In this document: in pieces, positions 49,125 through 57,369 of the stretch
Layout of the letters: every line of letters starts with the position of its first letter
Position numbering within the stretch: position 1 is the stretch's first letter
Assembly (NCBI GenBank): GCA_903858595.1
Contig: CAIOJL010000004.1
Span: 1-57,369, forward strand
Source: an uncultured Spartobacteria bacterium
GTDB taxonomy: Bacteria; Verrucomicrobiota; Verrucomicrobiia; Chthoniobacterales; UBA6821
Length of the DNA stretch: 57,369 nucleotides
Direction: 5' to 3'
The notes under the pieces: model-generated
Database searches by the model: none
What the model was told of the DNA's origin: nothing
The model's input: the letters and a program-made list of their open reading frames with translations, nothing else
Position numbers and translations under genes: made by a program

Positions 49125-52046
49125 CTATTGACAGGCCTCGCACTCCCCTCCGTTGCGCATCGCCTCGATGCTGCAGGCGGCGGCATCTTCGGCGGTGAAC
49201 TTCTTTTCCTTTCCCCCCGGCTGCGACTGGGATAGGGACTGGGACTGTGATTGAGGCTGATTGACCCAGTTCGGACGGGCCTGACTGGTGCTCTGCTCGA
49301 CCGTGGAAGCTGCTGTGGCACGCAGGTAGTAAGTGGTCTTGAGACCTGTCTCCCAGGCATGGAGATACATGTCGTTGAGTCTCTTACCGCTCGGGGCGGC
49401 GATGTAGAGGTTCAGGGATTGGCCCATGTCGATCCACTTTTGACGACGGCTGGCACACTCGATGTACCAATGTGGCTCGACCTCGAAGGCCGTGCGGTAG
49501 ATTTCGCGGATCTTCTCCGGAATGCGGTCGATGCCGAGGATGGATCCATCCTTGTACTTGAGTTCTTCGAGCATTTTGCGATCCCAGATGCCGAGCGCCT
49601 TGAGATCCTCGACGAGGTAGCTATTGATAACGGTGAATCCGCCGCTCAGGTTTTCCTTGGCAAAGAGGTTCTTGAAAGTTGGTTCGATCGACTGGGAGAC
49701 ACCCGTGATGTTGGAGATTGTGGCGGTCGGGGCGATCGCCATGGTGTTGCTGTTGCGCATGCCATGCTTCTGGACAGCCACGCGAATGACGCTCCAATCG
49801 AGACTGGAGGAGCGATCCATGCTTACGGGCATTCCCCTCTCCTGCTCAAGGAGATCGATCGTGTCGATCGGCAGCAGGTCGCGATCCCACTTCGATCCTT
49901 TGTAGCTCTCGTAGGCCCCACGCTCGGCGGCAAGCTCCGTGGAGGCTAGGATGGCAAAGTAAGAAATCGCCTCCATGCTAGTATCAGCAAAGCTGACAGC
50001 CTCGTTACTAGCGTAGCTGATCTTCAGCTTGTACAGAGCATCCTGGAATCCCATGAGTCCGAGACCGACGGGGCGGTGACGGAGGTTCGCGGTCCGGGCC
50101 TCGGGGGTCGGATAATAGTTGATGTCGATGACGTTATCGAGCATGCGCATGGCCGTGCGGATGGTCTTCTCCAGGAGGGCCAGATCGAGGCCTCTCTCGG
50201 TTACATGAAGAGGGAGCCCGATGGAACCGAGGTTGCAGACAGCCGTCTCCTCGGCTGAGGTGTTCAGCAGGATCTCGGTGCAAAGGTTAGAGCTATGGAC
50301 GACTCCCTGGTGATCCTGCGGGGAGCGGATGTTGGAGGGATCCTTGAAGGTGATCCAGGGATGGCCTGTCTCGAAGACCATGGATAGAATCTTGCGCCAA
50401 ATGGAGGAAGCCTCGATCCGCTTGAAGAGCGGGATCTCGCCGCGGTCTGCCATGGCCTCGTACTCGCAGTACCGCTCCTCGAAGGCGCGGCCGTAGAGAT
50501 CGTGCAGGTCGGAAACGTCGCTCGGACTGAAGAGTGTCCACTGGCCGTTCTCCTTGACCCTCTTCATGAAGAGGTCGGGGATCCAGTTGGCGGTGTTCAT
50601 GTCGTGGGTGCGGCGGCGCTCGTCGCCCACGTTCTTGCGAAGCTCGAGGAAGTCCTCGATGTCAAGGTGCCAGGTCTCTAGGTAGGCGCACATCGCTCCC
50701 TTGCGCTTCCCGCCTTGGTTCACGGCGACGGCGGTGTCATTGGCGACCTTGAGGAAGGGAATGACACCCTGGCTCTCGCCATTGGTACCCTTGATGAGAG
50801 ATCCTGTGGCGCGGACGTTGGTCCAGTCATTGCCGAGTCCTCCTGCCCACTTCGAGAGCTTTGCGTCGTCGCTGATGCACTTGAAGATATGGTCGAGATC
50901 GTCCATCACCGTTGTCAGATAGCAAGAGCTAAGCTGAGGGTGCAGGGTGCCGCTGTTGAAGAGGGTCGGCGTGGAGGAGGTGAAGAGGAAGCTGGAGAGG
51001 AGTTCGTAGAACTCGATCGCCCGCTCGTTCTTCTGCTCCCCCTCATTCATGGCAAGACCGAGGCAGACGCGCATCCAGAAGAACTGGGGTGACTCGAGGC
51101 GGTGGCCGCCGATGTGAATCAGATAACGATCGTAGATGGTTTGCAGCCCCATGTAGTTGAAGAGGAGATCGCGCTCAGGCTTGAGAGCCGCGGCGATCTT
51201 ACCGAGATCATACTCCAGAAGCCCCGGGGCGAGGCGGCCTGCTGCGATCCCCTCCTCGAGGTAGGCTTGGAAGCGGGAAGTATGCGCGATTGTGACATCG
51301 TGGTAGTGCTCGTAGCCGGGAAGGGTCTCGCCGTAGATCACATCCAGAAGAAGACGGGCGGTTACGTAGCCGTAGGCGGGATCCTGCTCGATGCGGGACT
51401 TCGATGCAAAGATCATCGCCTTCTCGATTTCGTCGATGCGGACGCCGTCGTAGAGGCTCCTCATCGTCTCGTCGGCCATCTCGCGGGCCTCACAGCGGTC
51501 CTCGAAGCCGCGGCATGCGCGGATCAGGGTACGGCGGATGCGCTGCGGCTCGAGGATTTCCTTGCTGCCGTCACGAAGGGTTACATGAAGCTCGGCCTGG
51601 ACATGGCCCGAGACATTGCGGTCGCCTCGCAGAGCGCGGGCCTTACGGCGATCCTCACGGTAGATGATGTACCGGCGGGCTACCTGGACGTGTTCCTGCA
51701 CCATGAGGGCCTCTTCCACTGCATCCTGGACACGCTCGATCTCGAGTTCCTCACCGCGGGCGGCTCGGCTGAGCAGGCGTTGAACGACAGCGACCGTCAC
51801 GGAAAGAACGGCAGCCTGATCCTCCGGAGAAAGGGAATAATCGCTGGGAATATCGCGGTCGGCCTTAAAAGCGCTCTCCACGGCAAGTCGGATCCGCTCC
51901 TCGTTGAAGGGTTCGCTGCGGCCGTCGCGCTTGCGGACGATGAATTCGCAACCCTGCAGGGGGTCGACTCCGCTCAGGGAGAGTTGTCCGGAGAGTGGTT
52001 CCATAGATTTAGGAAGAGGTTTTTTGATTTTGGGGAAAAAGTCCAT
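49125..52046 (-). CDS. nrdA: Ribonucleoside-diphosphate reductase alpha subunit with two N-terminal ATP-cone domains
   Basis: [26 protein letters not shown] and [25 protein letters not shown] (ATP cones); R1 catalytic regions [26 protein letters not shown]-terminal GGECEACQ. Confidence 0.93.
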   Translation of the reverse strand: MDFFPKIKKPLPKSMEPLSGQLSLSGVDPLQGCEFIVRKRDGRSEPFNEERIRLAVESAFKADRDIPSDYSLSPEDQAAVLSVTVAVVQRLLSRAARGEELEIERVQDAVEEALMVQEHVQVARRYIIYREDRRKARALRGDRNVSGHVQAELHVTLRDGSKEILEPQRIRRTLIRACRGFEDRCEAREMADETMRSLYDGVRIDEIEKAMIFASKSRIEQDPAYGYVTARLLLDVIYGETLPGYEHYHDVTIAHTSRFQAYLEEGIAAGRLAPGLLEYDLGKIAAALKPERDLLFNYMGLQTIYDRYLIHIGGHRLESPQFFWMRVCLGLAMNEGEQKNERAIEFYELLSSFLFTSSTPTLFNSGTLHPQLSSCYLTTVMDDLDHIFKCISDDAKLSKWAGGLGNDWTNVRATGSLIKGTNGESQGVIPFLKVANDTAVAVNQGGKRKGAMCAYLETWHLDIEDFLELRKNVGDERRRTHDMNTANWIPDLFMKRVKENGQWTLFSPSDVSDLHDLYGRAFEERYCEYEAMADRGEIPLFKRIEASSIWRKILSMVFETGHPWITFKDPSNIRSPQDHQGVVHSSNLCTEILLNTSAEETAVCNLGSIGLPLHVTERGLDLALLEKTIRTAMRMLDNVIDINYYPTPEARTANLRHRPVGLGLMGFQDALYKLKISYASNEAVSFADTSMEAISYFAILASTELAAERGAYESYKGSKWDRDLLPIDTIDLLEQERGMPVSMDRSSSLDWSVIRVAVQKHGMRNSNTMAIAPTATISNITGVSQSIEPTFKNLFAKENLSGGFTVINSYLVEDLKALGIWDRKMLEELKYKDGSILGIDRIPEKIREIYRTAFEVEPHWYIECASRRQKWIDMGQSLNLYIAAPSGKRLNDMYLHAWETGLKTTYYLRATAASTVEQSTSQARPNWVNQPQSQSQSLSQSQPGGKEKKFTAEDAAACSIEAMRNGGECEACQ

Positions 52047-52049
52047 TAT

Positions 52050-52065
52050 ACACTATATGTTGTGT
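52050..52065. promoter_or_regulatory. NrdR box upstream of nrdA
   Basis: acactatatgttgtgt, near-match to the published NrdR box consensus acaCwAtATaTwGtgt; begins 4 nt upstream of the annotated nrdA ATG. Confidence 0.8.
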
Positions 52066-52296
52066 CTCGAGGACTAGATGACCGCAACTTGTAGATTATG
52101 CAGTGACATCGGGTCAACCAGAATTGCAGAAATCTTTTTCTTTTTCTTTTTTCTCTTTTGAGGGGGTGAAAAAACAGGGTGTGAACCATGATTTTCCTGC
52201 CCCAGAATCATCTCAGCAAGCACAAGAACCTATTGTGAATAACTATAACTTGGAAAAAGATTGCTCCCTTCTGGTCGTTTACGGGGGGGCTGGCCC

Positions 52297-53547
52297 TTAT
52301 TGGCTGCGCGGCAGGAATACCTCGCCGGAAAGCAAAGTAAGGGCCTCTCCGACCAAGAAGAGCGATCCAGTCAATAGAACAGGGGCTTCCGAAGCAGAAT
52401 CATGGTCCAGGAGCTCCTCCAAGGCCTCCCGAAGTGACCCAAAGACCTTGGGAATGGGTTGTGAACAACCGCTGAAGCACTCCCCTGAAGCTATTTTCCA
52501 AGGATCAGCCGATCGCGGAGAGGCTACCGTCACGAGAAAAATCTCCGAAGCCAGCGGCATCAATTTGGAGAGCATCGCCGAGGGATCCTTGTCCGCAAGC
52601 GCCCCAAAGATCAGTCTGCAAGGGCGCTCTCCATATTCCTCCCGCCACGTGATTGCGAGTTGATGGGCCGAATGGGGATTGTGGGCACCATCAAGGATCA
52701 GCTCAGCCCCGTGAATATGAAGCCGCTGAAAGCGGCCGGGCCAGAACACATCACGGAGCCCTCTATCGAGGGCGTCGGCAGAGGGCTCAAATCCAGCCGC
52801 GCGGATCAGGGAAAGAGCCACCGCGGCATTCCAGCGCTGATGAGATCCAGCTAGACCGAGCGGAATGTCCGAGGGAATCGGCGCGGTGACCCACTGGCAG
52901 GGAGCTTCAATCGCCTGTGCTGTCCTTGCAAGAACCTCCGAGACCTCGGGCTCCTGGGGTGCGATGACAACGGGTATGCCTTCCCGGAGGATCCCGGCCT
53001 TCTCCCTCGCAATCTTGCCCAACGTCCCTCCCAGCCACTCCGAGTGATCGAGGGCGACCGGCGTGATCGCGCAAGCAAGCTTGGTGGCGGTGTTGGTGGC
53101 ATCAAGTCGACCGCCGAGTCCCGTTTCCAACACCACAACCTCGCAGTCAGACCGGTTAAAAAGATCGAAGGCAAGGGCCGTCACCAACTCGAAAAACGTC
53201 GGCTGTTCCTCCTCTCTCCACGATTCCGTGATCTCCCGTAACTGCGCGATTCCTTCATCGATCATGGCATCAGTGACATTCTCCCCGTTGATCCGGATCC
53301 GCTCGGAGAACTCCACCAGATGGGGTGAGGTGTAGAGACCGGTATGGATTCCAATGCTCCGGAGCACGGACTCGGCAACGGCGCAAACGGAGCCCTTACC
53401 ATTCGTGCCCGCCACATGGAGACAACGAAGATTCTTCTCGGGATTTCCCAACGCCGAGAGCAAGCGCTCCATCCGATCGAGTCCAGGATGCACACCCCGG
53501 GACTGCGTGGCCATCAGCCAATCGAGGGATGAGGAATCGGAGATCAT
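52297..53547 (-). CDS. folC: Folylpolyglutamate synthase/dihydrofolate synthase
   Basis: CLHVAGTNGKGSVCAVAESVLRSIGIHTGLYTSPHLVEFSERIRING; ETGLGGRLDATN; LILDGAHNPHSA. Confidence 0.93.
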   Translation of the reverse strand: MISDSSSLDWLMATQSRGVHPGLDRMERLLSALGNPEKNLRCLHVAGTNGKGSVCAVAESVLRSIGIHTGLYTSPHLVEFSERIRINGENVTDAMIDEGIAQLREITESWREEEQPTFFELVTALAFDLFNRSDCEVVVLETGLGGRLDATNTATKLACAITPVALDHSEWLGGTLGKIAREKAGILREGIPVVIAPQEPEVSEVLARTAQAIEAPCQWVTAPIPSDIPLGLAGSHQRWNAAVALSLIRAAGFEPSADALDRGLRDVFWPGRFQRLHIHGAELILDGAHNPHSAHQLAITWREEYGERPCRLIFGALADKDPSAMLSKLMPLASEIFLVTVASPRSADPWKIASGECFSGCSQPIPKVFGSLREALEELLDHDSASEAPVLLTGSLFLVGEALTLLSGEVFLPRSQ

Positions 53548-53687
53548 CTAAATGAAAAGAAACTCACAGGGCTAAAGGGGAAGAAGGAGATTTTTCGAAA
53601 ACATCTGCATTCCAGATCCCTTTGATCCCCTTTATCCCTATGAAAAACTCGTTACACCTTGATCTCTGTGGGGATTCCCACGCCTCC

Positions 53688-54530
53688 TTACTTTCCCATC
53701 AGGTTCGCAATGATCGTGATGATGGTCTCCCTCATTCGAGAACGAGGCACGATCTCATCGATCAGGCCATGCTCAAGCAAGAACTCGGCGGTCTGGAATC
53801 CCTCGGGTAATTCCTGATGGGTGGTCTCGCGGATCACGCGTGGACCGGCGAAGCCGATCATGGCCCTCGGTTCCGCCAGGGCGATATCACCGAGCGTGGC
53901 GAAGCTGGCCATGACGCCGGCCGTTGTCGGATTCGTCAGGACGGCGATGTAGGGAAGACCCGCCTCGCTGTGGCGGGCTAGGGCGCCGCTGGTCTTGGCC
54001 ATCTGCATGAGGGAGAGCATCCCCTCGTACATACGGGCACCTCCCGAGGCACAGACGATGATCACGGGACGCTTGGCCTTCGTGGAGGCCTCGATGATGC
54101 GGGTGATCTTCTCACCGACTACCGAGCCCATGGTGGCAGCCAGGAAGGAGAAATCCATAACGGCCAATCCGACGGGATGACCTCCCATCACCCCAGAACC
54201 GGTAATCACGGCATCGACGAGTCCGGTCTTCTCCCGATAAGTCTTGAGTCGATCCTCGTAGGTGGCGACTCCTCTGAATCCGAGCGGATCCACCGATGAC
54301 ATCGCGGCATCCGTCTCCTCGAAGGTCCCCTCGTCAACCAGTGTGGAGATCCGCTCTTGCCCCCCCATGGCGAAGTGATGGCCGCATTTGGGGCAGACAC
54401 GCAGATTTTCCTCAACCGCGAGATGATGGACCATCTCGGAACATCCGGGGCACTTTGTCCAGAGACCTTCGGGCATTTCGCGCCGCTTTTTCCCCGAAAA
54501 CTTAAGCGACGGCTTTTTGAACATGGTCAT
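53688..54530 (-). CDS. accD: Acetyl-CoA carboxylase carboxyltransferase beta subunit
   Basis: LWTKCPGCSEMVHHLAVEENLRVCPKCGHHF zinc motif; VCASGGARMYEGMLSLMQMAKTSGAL. Confidence 0.95.
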   Translation of the reverse strand: MTMFKKPSLKFSGKKRREMPEGLWTKCPGCSEMVHHLAVEENLRVCPKCGHHFAMGGQERISTLVDEGTFEETDAAMSSVDPLGFRGVATYEDRLKTYREKTGLVDAVITGSGVMGGHPVGLAVMDFSFLAATMGSVVGEKITRIIEASTKAKRPVIIVCASGGARMYEGMLSLMQMAKTSGALARHSEAGLPYIAVLTNPTTAGVMASFATLGDIALAEPRAMIGFAGPRVIRETTHQELPEGFQTAEFLLEHGLIDEIVPRSRMRETIITIIANLMGK

Positions 54531-54705
54531 GGGTTACAATTCTGCAACAAATCTGCCGTGGATGGAAAGCCTGATGGGGGGAATCGGTTCTAGGAGATAG
54601 GTTATAGGGGGAGAATGGAAAGGCGTGGGGCGTGGAAAGAAGAGATCCGTGCCAAATCCAGTTTACCCCATCACCTATGTCCTATTGCCCATTGCTCATT
54701 GCCGA

Positions 54706-55452
54706 TCAGCCTCTCGCCACCACCACCGCGCAGACTTCCGCGGCTCCAGCCTCCATCAGAACGGCAGCACAGGCATCCAGCGTGGCCCCCGTCGTCGTGA
54801 CATCGTCAACCAGAAGCATGGAAACTCCTGCCAGTGGAGGCTTCCTGACTTCGAAGGCTCCCTCGAGATTCTCCATTCTTTCCTCACGACTGAGACCGGC
54901 TTGAGGGGCCGTGGCACGGGTACGCTTCAGCAGGTTTTTCACAGGGCATCCGAGATGCTTCCCAATCCTGGCGGCCAGAAGATCTGACTGATTGAACTCG
55001 CGTTCGCGCTCCCGCAGGCGATGGAGAGGTACCGGGACGATGATGTCGAATTCTTTACCAACCAGTCTGGGATCGTTCATAGCCCCGAGCAGGAGATCAC
55101 CCAGAAGAGGCGCCAGTGTCGGGTCGCGGCCGTACTTGAAACGCTTGATCAACTCTCCCGCAACCCCCTCATAGCGACAGGCCGCTACGATGGTGGAAAG
55201 GTGCCAGCTATGGCCGTCGCAGTTCGGACAGCGCGACGTCCCGAGCATCGGATGGGAGCACATCGGGCAAAGATGTTCCGGTGGAGCCAGAATTCCGTTC
55301 CTGCATTCTCCGCAGAGAAAGTTGTCCCGGCTTTCTCTGGCCTCAATACTACATTCACACGAGGCACAATGGGCCGGGTAAACAAGGCTCAACAGGGGAC
55401 TCAGAAACGATGCCCCGGCTCGACGGAGCAATGAATAATCATCGGTTCCCAA
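54706..55452 (-). CDS. ComF family phosphoribosyltransferase-like protein
   Basis: Zinc-finger-like HCASCECSIEA...CGEC...CPMC...CPNC; MLLVDDVTTTGATLDACAAVL. Confidence 0.9.
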   Translation of the reverse strand: MGTDDYSLLRRAGASFLSPLLSLVYPAHCASCECSIEARESRDNFLCGECRNGILAPPEHLCPMCSHPMLGTSRCPNCDGHSWHLSTIVAACRYEGVAGELIKRFKYGRDPTLAPLLGDLLLGAMNDPRLVGKEFDIIVPVPLHRLREREREFNQSDLLAARIGKHLGCPVKNLLKRTRATAPQAGLSREERMENLEGAFEVRKPPLAGVSMLLVDDVTTTGATLDACAAVLMEAGAAEVCAVVVARG

Positions 55453-56416
55453 GGGGATGGAGTGGCGGTTGCCTGCGGTGACAGAGCAGGATCATTGCCA
55501 GAAAGCCCGCGAGCAGCAATGCCCCCAGCGGAATGAGCCCCACGGGCACCATGCCGTGGCACTGTGGAGGACCGAACATCGGCAAAAGACGATCCGGAGG
55601 CTGCACGCGGAAACCGATGAGCGCGTTGAATACCTGTTGTCCGAGGATCCAGCTTCCATGGAGTCCAATCGCCGCCCAGAGAGAACCAGTGTGCACCGTC
55701 ATCCAAGCCAGAATGATTCCCGCCACAAAGAGGGTCGTAAACGCCCAGCAGAAGAGCTGCCACGGAGGGAGTGAACTTCCGAGGGAAGCAAGAACGGAAA
55801 GTCCCGAGCACCAAATAGGAGCAACTTCTCCCGACGATGCCGCAGGGAGATTCAAAAAATGAACCCCAGAAAAGATGATGGCCGAGAGCAGGATGGCCAT
55901 CGATGGAACCATCACCTGACGGAAAAATCCTAGAAGCACGCCCCGAAAAAGAAACTCTTCTACCGTGGCGACAACAACGGCGGTCAACAGAAAGCGAGGA
56001 AGAGTCGTCATCAAGCCCGCGCTCCAGCCGGGATGGAGAACAAAAACTCCGGAATAAAGAGCAACCGACTCCAGGAGGAGGAGGCAGGAGACTCCGGAAA
56101 ACAAACCGACCATCAAATCACCCAGGGGGCGGCAGCTGCCATGCAGTCCGAGTTCTCCAACAGATCGGATGCGAAGCGAGCGTAGTAGCGGCCAGAGCAG
56201 CATGATGGCAGCTACCTGCAGACTACGTGAGAGATAGCGGTGGAAGGGCATCCCCTGTATCTTCCCGATCAGACCGCCGAAAAGATGAGGCGGGAGCATC
56301 TGGATCAGATGCCAAGCCATGGGTGCAGCCAGGGTCCCGCCGATCAGGACGAGTAGAAGGTAGAGAAAGATCTTCCCGAGGGAGCGCACACAGGGGAAGC
56401 TACCAGCCAAAGCCAT
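55439..56416 (-). CDS. CPBP family intramembrane metalloprotease
   Basis: VVATVEEFLFRGVLLGFFRQV (EExxxR), SAIIFSGVHFLN (H), AIGLHGSWILGQ; start placed at internal Met MALAGSF. Confidence 0.8.
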   Translation of the reverse strand: MALAGSFPCVRSLGKIFLYLLLVLIGGTLAAPMAWHLIQMLPPHLFGGLIGKIQGMPFHRYLSRSLQVAAIMLLWPLLRSLRIRSVGELGLHGSCRPLGDLMVGLFSGVSCLLLLESVALYSGVFVLHPGWSAGLMTTLPRFLLTAVVVATVEEFLFRGVLLGFFRQVMVPSMAILLSAIIFSGVHFLNLPAASSGEVAPIWCSGLSVLASLGSSLPPWQLFCWAFTTLFVAGIILAWMTVHTGSLWAAIGLHGSWILGQQVFNALIGFRVQPPDRLLPMFGPPQCHGMVPVGLIPLGALLLAGFLAMILLCHRRQPPLHPLGNR

Positions 56417-56687
56417 GAGAGGAAACCATGAATGGAAAGTCCGTGATGAGGATGGAGTGAAGCGTGAACTCCGTGTCATCAAGGAAGCCAGTCTCTTCCG
56501 CTTCCAGACGAAGAGGACAGATGCCGAAGTCTGGACATACTACGACAACAAGAAGACCAAGCCCCCGGCGGCTGATGTCGAGTCGCTCATTGAAATCCTC
56601 GAACGGAAGTACCAGCGGAAGCGCACCCCCTACAGCGACCTGCTTCTTGCCAAGAAGATGTTGGCCGATGTTTCGAGCCCAAGGTGA
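56415..56687 (+). CDS. Small hypothetical protein
   Basis: 90 aa ORF divergent from the CPBP gene; protein-like composition, no family recognised. Confidence 0.5.
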   Translation: MRGNHEWKVRDEDGVKRELRVIKEASLFRFQTKRTDAEVWTYYDNKKTKPPAADVESLIEILERKYQRKRTPYSDLLLAKKMLADVSSPR

Positions 56688-56864
56688 GCGGTAAGGTTTT
56701 TAGACTGAAGACTGGCTGTTAGGTTAGAGCCGAAGAATACAGACGGAAAAAAACCTCGCTAGGCGTGAGAGCGAAGCCGTAGTAGAGCTACAGCGAGCGA
56801 GCAGCAACAAAGCCACACGCCAAAAGAACCAGCTGATTCCACCAGAATAAGAGTGGAGATGGTA

Positions 56865-57215
56865 TCAGGCCTCCTGAACGACCGGATTGGTGAGCCGTCC
56901 GATGCCGTTGATTTCAATGGAGACCTCGTCGCCGGGCTTGAGCCAGCGCGGGGGCTTGGAGGCCATGCCGACGCCGTGCGGGGTGCCGGCGGGCAGGGTG
57001 TTGCTCCTGCTCAGGAAGGCGATGATCTGGGCGACGGAAAAGATCATGTCGTCGGTGCTCCAGTCCTGCACGGTTTCGCCGTTGAGGATGGTGCGGATGC
57101 CGAGGGGCTGCGGGTCGGTGATTTCATCGGCGGTGACGAGGCACGGGCCCAGCGGGGAGAAGGTGTCGAAGGTCCAGGCCGTGTGCTTGCGGCGGGCGGC
57201 GATCACAAGACCCAA
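56865..57215 (-). pseudogene. Truncated fumarylacetoacetate-hydrolase family remnant
   Basis: [97 protein letters not shown] is only the C-terminal half of an FAH domain and lacks the usual residues before GTPxGVG. Confidence 0.7.
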
Positions 57216-57218
57216 AGA

Positions 57219-57369
57219 CTAAGCCTTTTCGACCTGCCAATATTCGAGCTCCACCGGCGTATCGCGACCGAAAATACTGACCGAGACGCGGAGCTTGCCG
57301 CGCTCGGGGTCGACTTCCTCGACGATACCCTGCTGGTTTTGGAAGGGACCGTCAGAGACCTTGACCTTG
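57219..57369 (-). CDS. nusG: Transcription termination/antitermination protein NusG, C-terminal KOW domain (cut by window edge)
   Basis: Minus-strand translation [49 protein letters not shown], stop at 57219-57221; not in the ORF track. Confidence 0.92.
   Translation of the reverse strand, partial: KVKVSDGPFQNQQGIVEEVDPERGKLRVSVSIFGRDTPVELEYWQVEKA

Noticed and set aside
51102-52094. 330 aa plus-strand ORF opposite nrdA
   Set aside because: Antisense to well-supported nrdA ATP-cone region.
52133-52158. Pyrimidine-rich tract tctttttctttttcttttttctctttt near nrdA/folC
   Set aside because: Simple low-complexity run; no hairpin found next to it to support a terminator.

Overview
57.4 kb bacterial window, mostly housekeeping genes. 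Gene content (chlamydial-type class Ic NrdB, zwf-opcA, giant FHA-like exoprotein) suggests the PVC group, probably Verrucomicrobiota, but this is inference. Main blocks: an AT-rich left edge; LivJ-like binding protein, 2-hydroxyacid dehydrogenase, tRNA-Ser(CGA) and a solitary nuoA; an in-frame LMW phosphatase-SHMT fusion; zwf-opcA, PBP1A, a decayed galactokinase, ROK kinase, PBP2, tsaB/tsaE, pgi, pgl; gltA-sucD-sucC; a 12.3 kb FHA-like exoprotein gene with LysM-like and CBM5/12-like insertions, plus neighbouring secreted proteins; a WecG/TagA-type glycosyltransferase fused to a sugar-transferase N-terminal half; PLD, split ChrA, Hsp20, a glycosidase-like protein; nrdB/nrdA with an NrdR box; folC, accD, comF, a CPBP protease, an FAH-hydrolase remnant and the nusG 3' end. 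Strongest leads: (1) a shared GTNNCAAnnnYGTAAC motif upstream of the FHA-like, Sel1 and PstS-like genes; (2) class Ic (Phe for Tyr, Glu for Asp) NrdB beside an NrdR box; (3) the phosphatase-SHMT fusion; (4) glycan-binding-like modules inside the FHA-like protein; (5) the WecG + CoA-binding-domain fusion lacking the catalytic sugar transferase. No CRISPR array, rRNA or intact transposase was seen. All product calls come from reading translated sequence; no database search was run.
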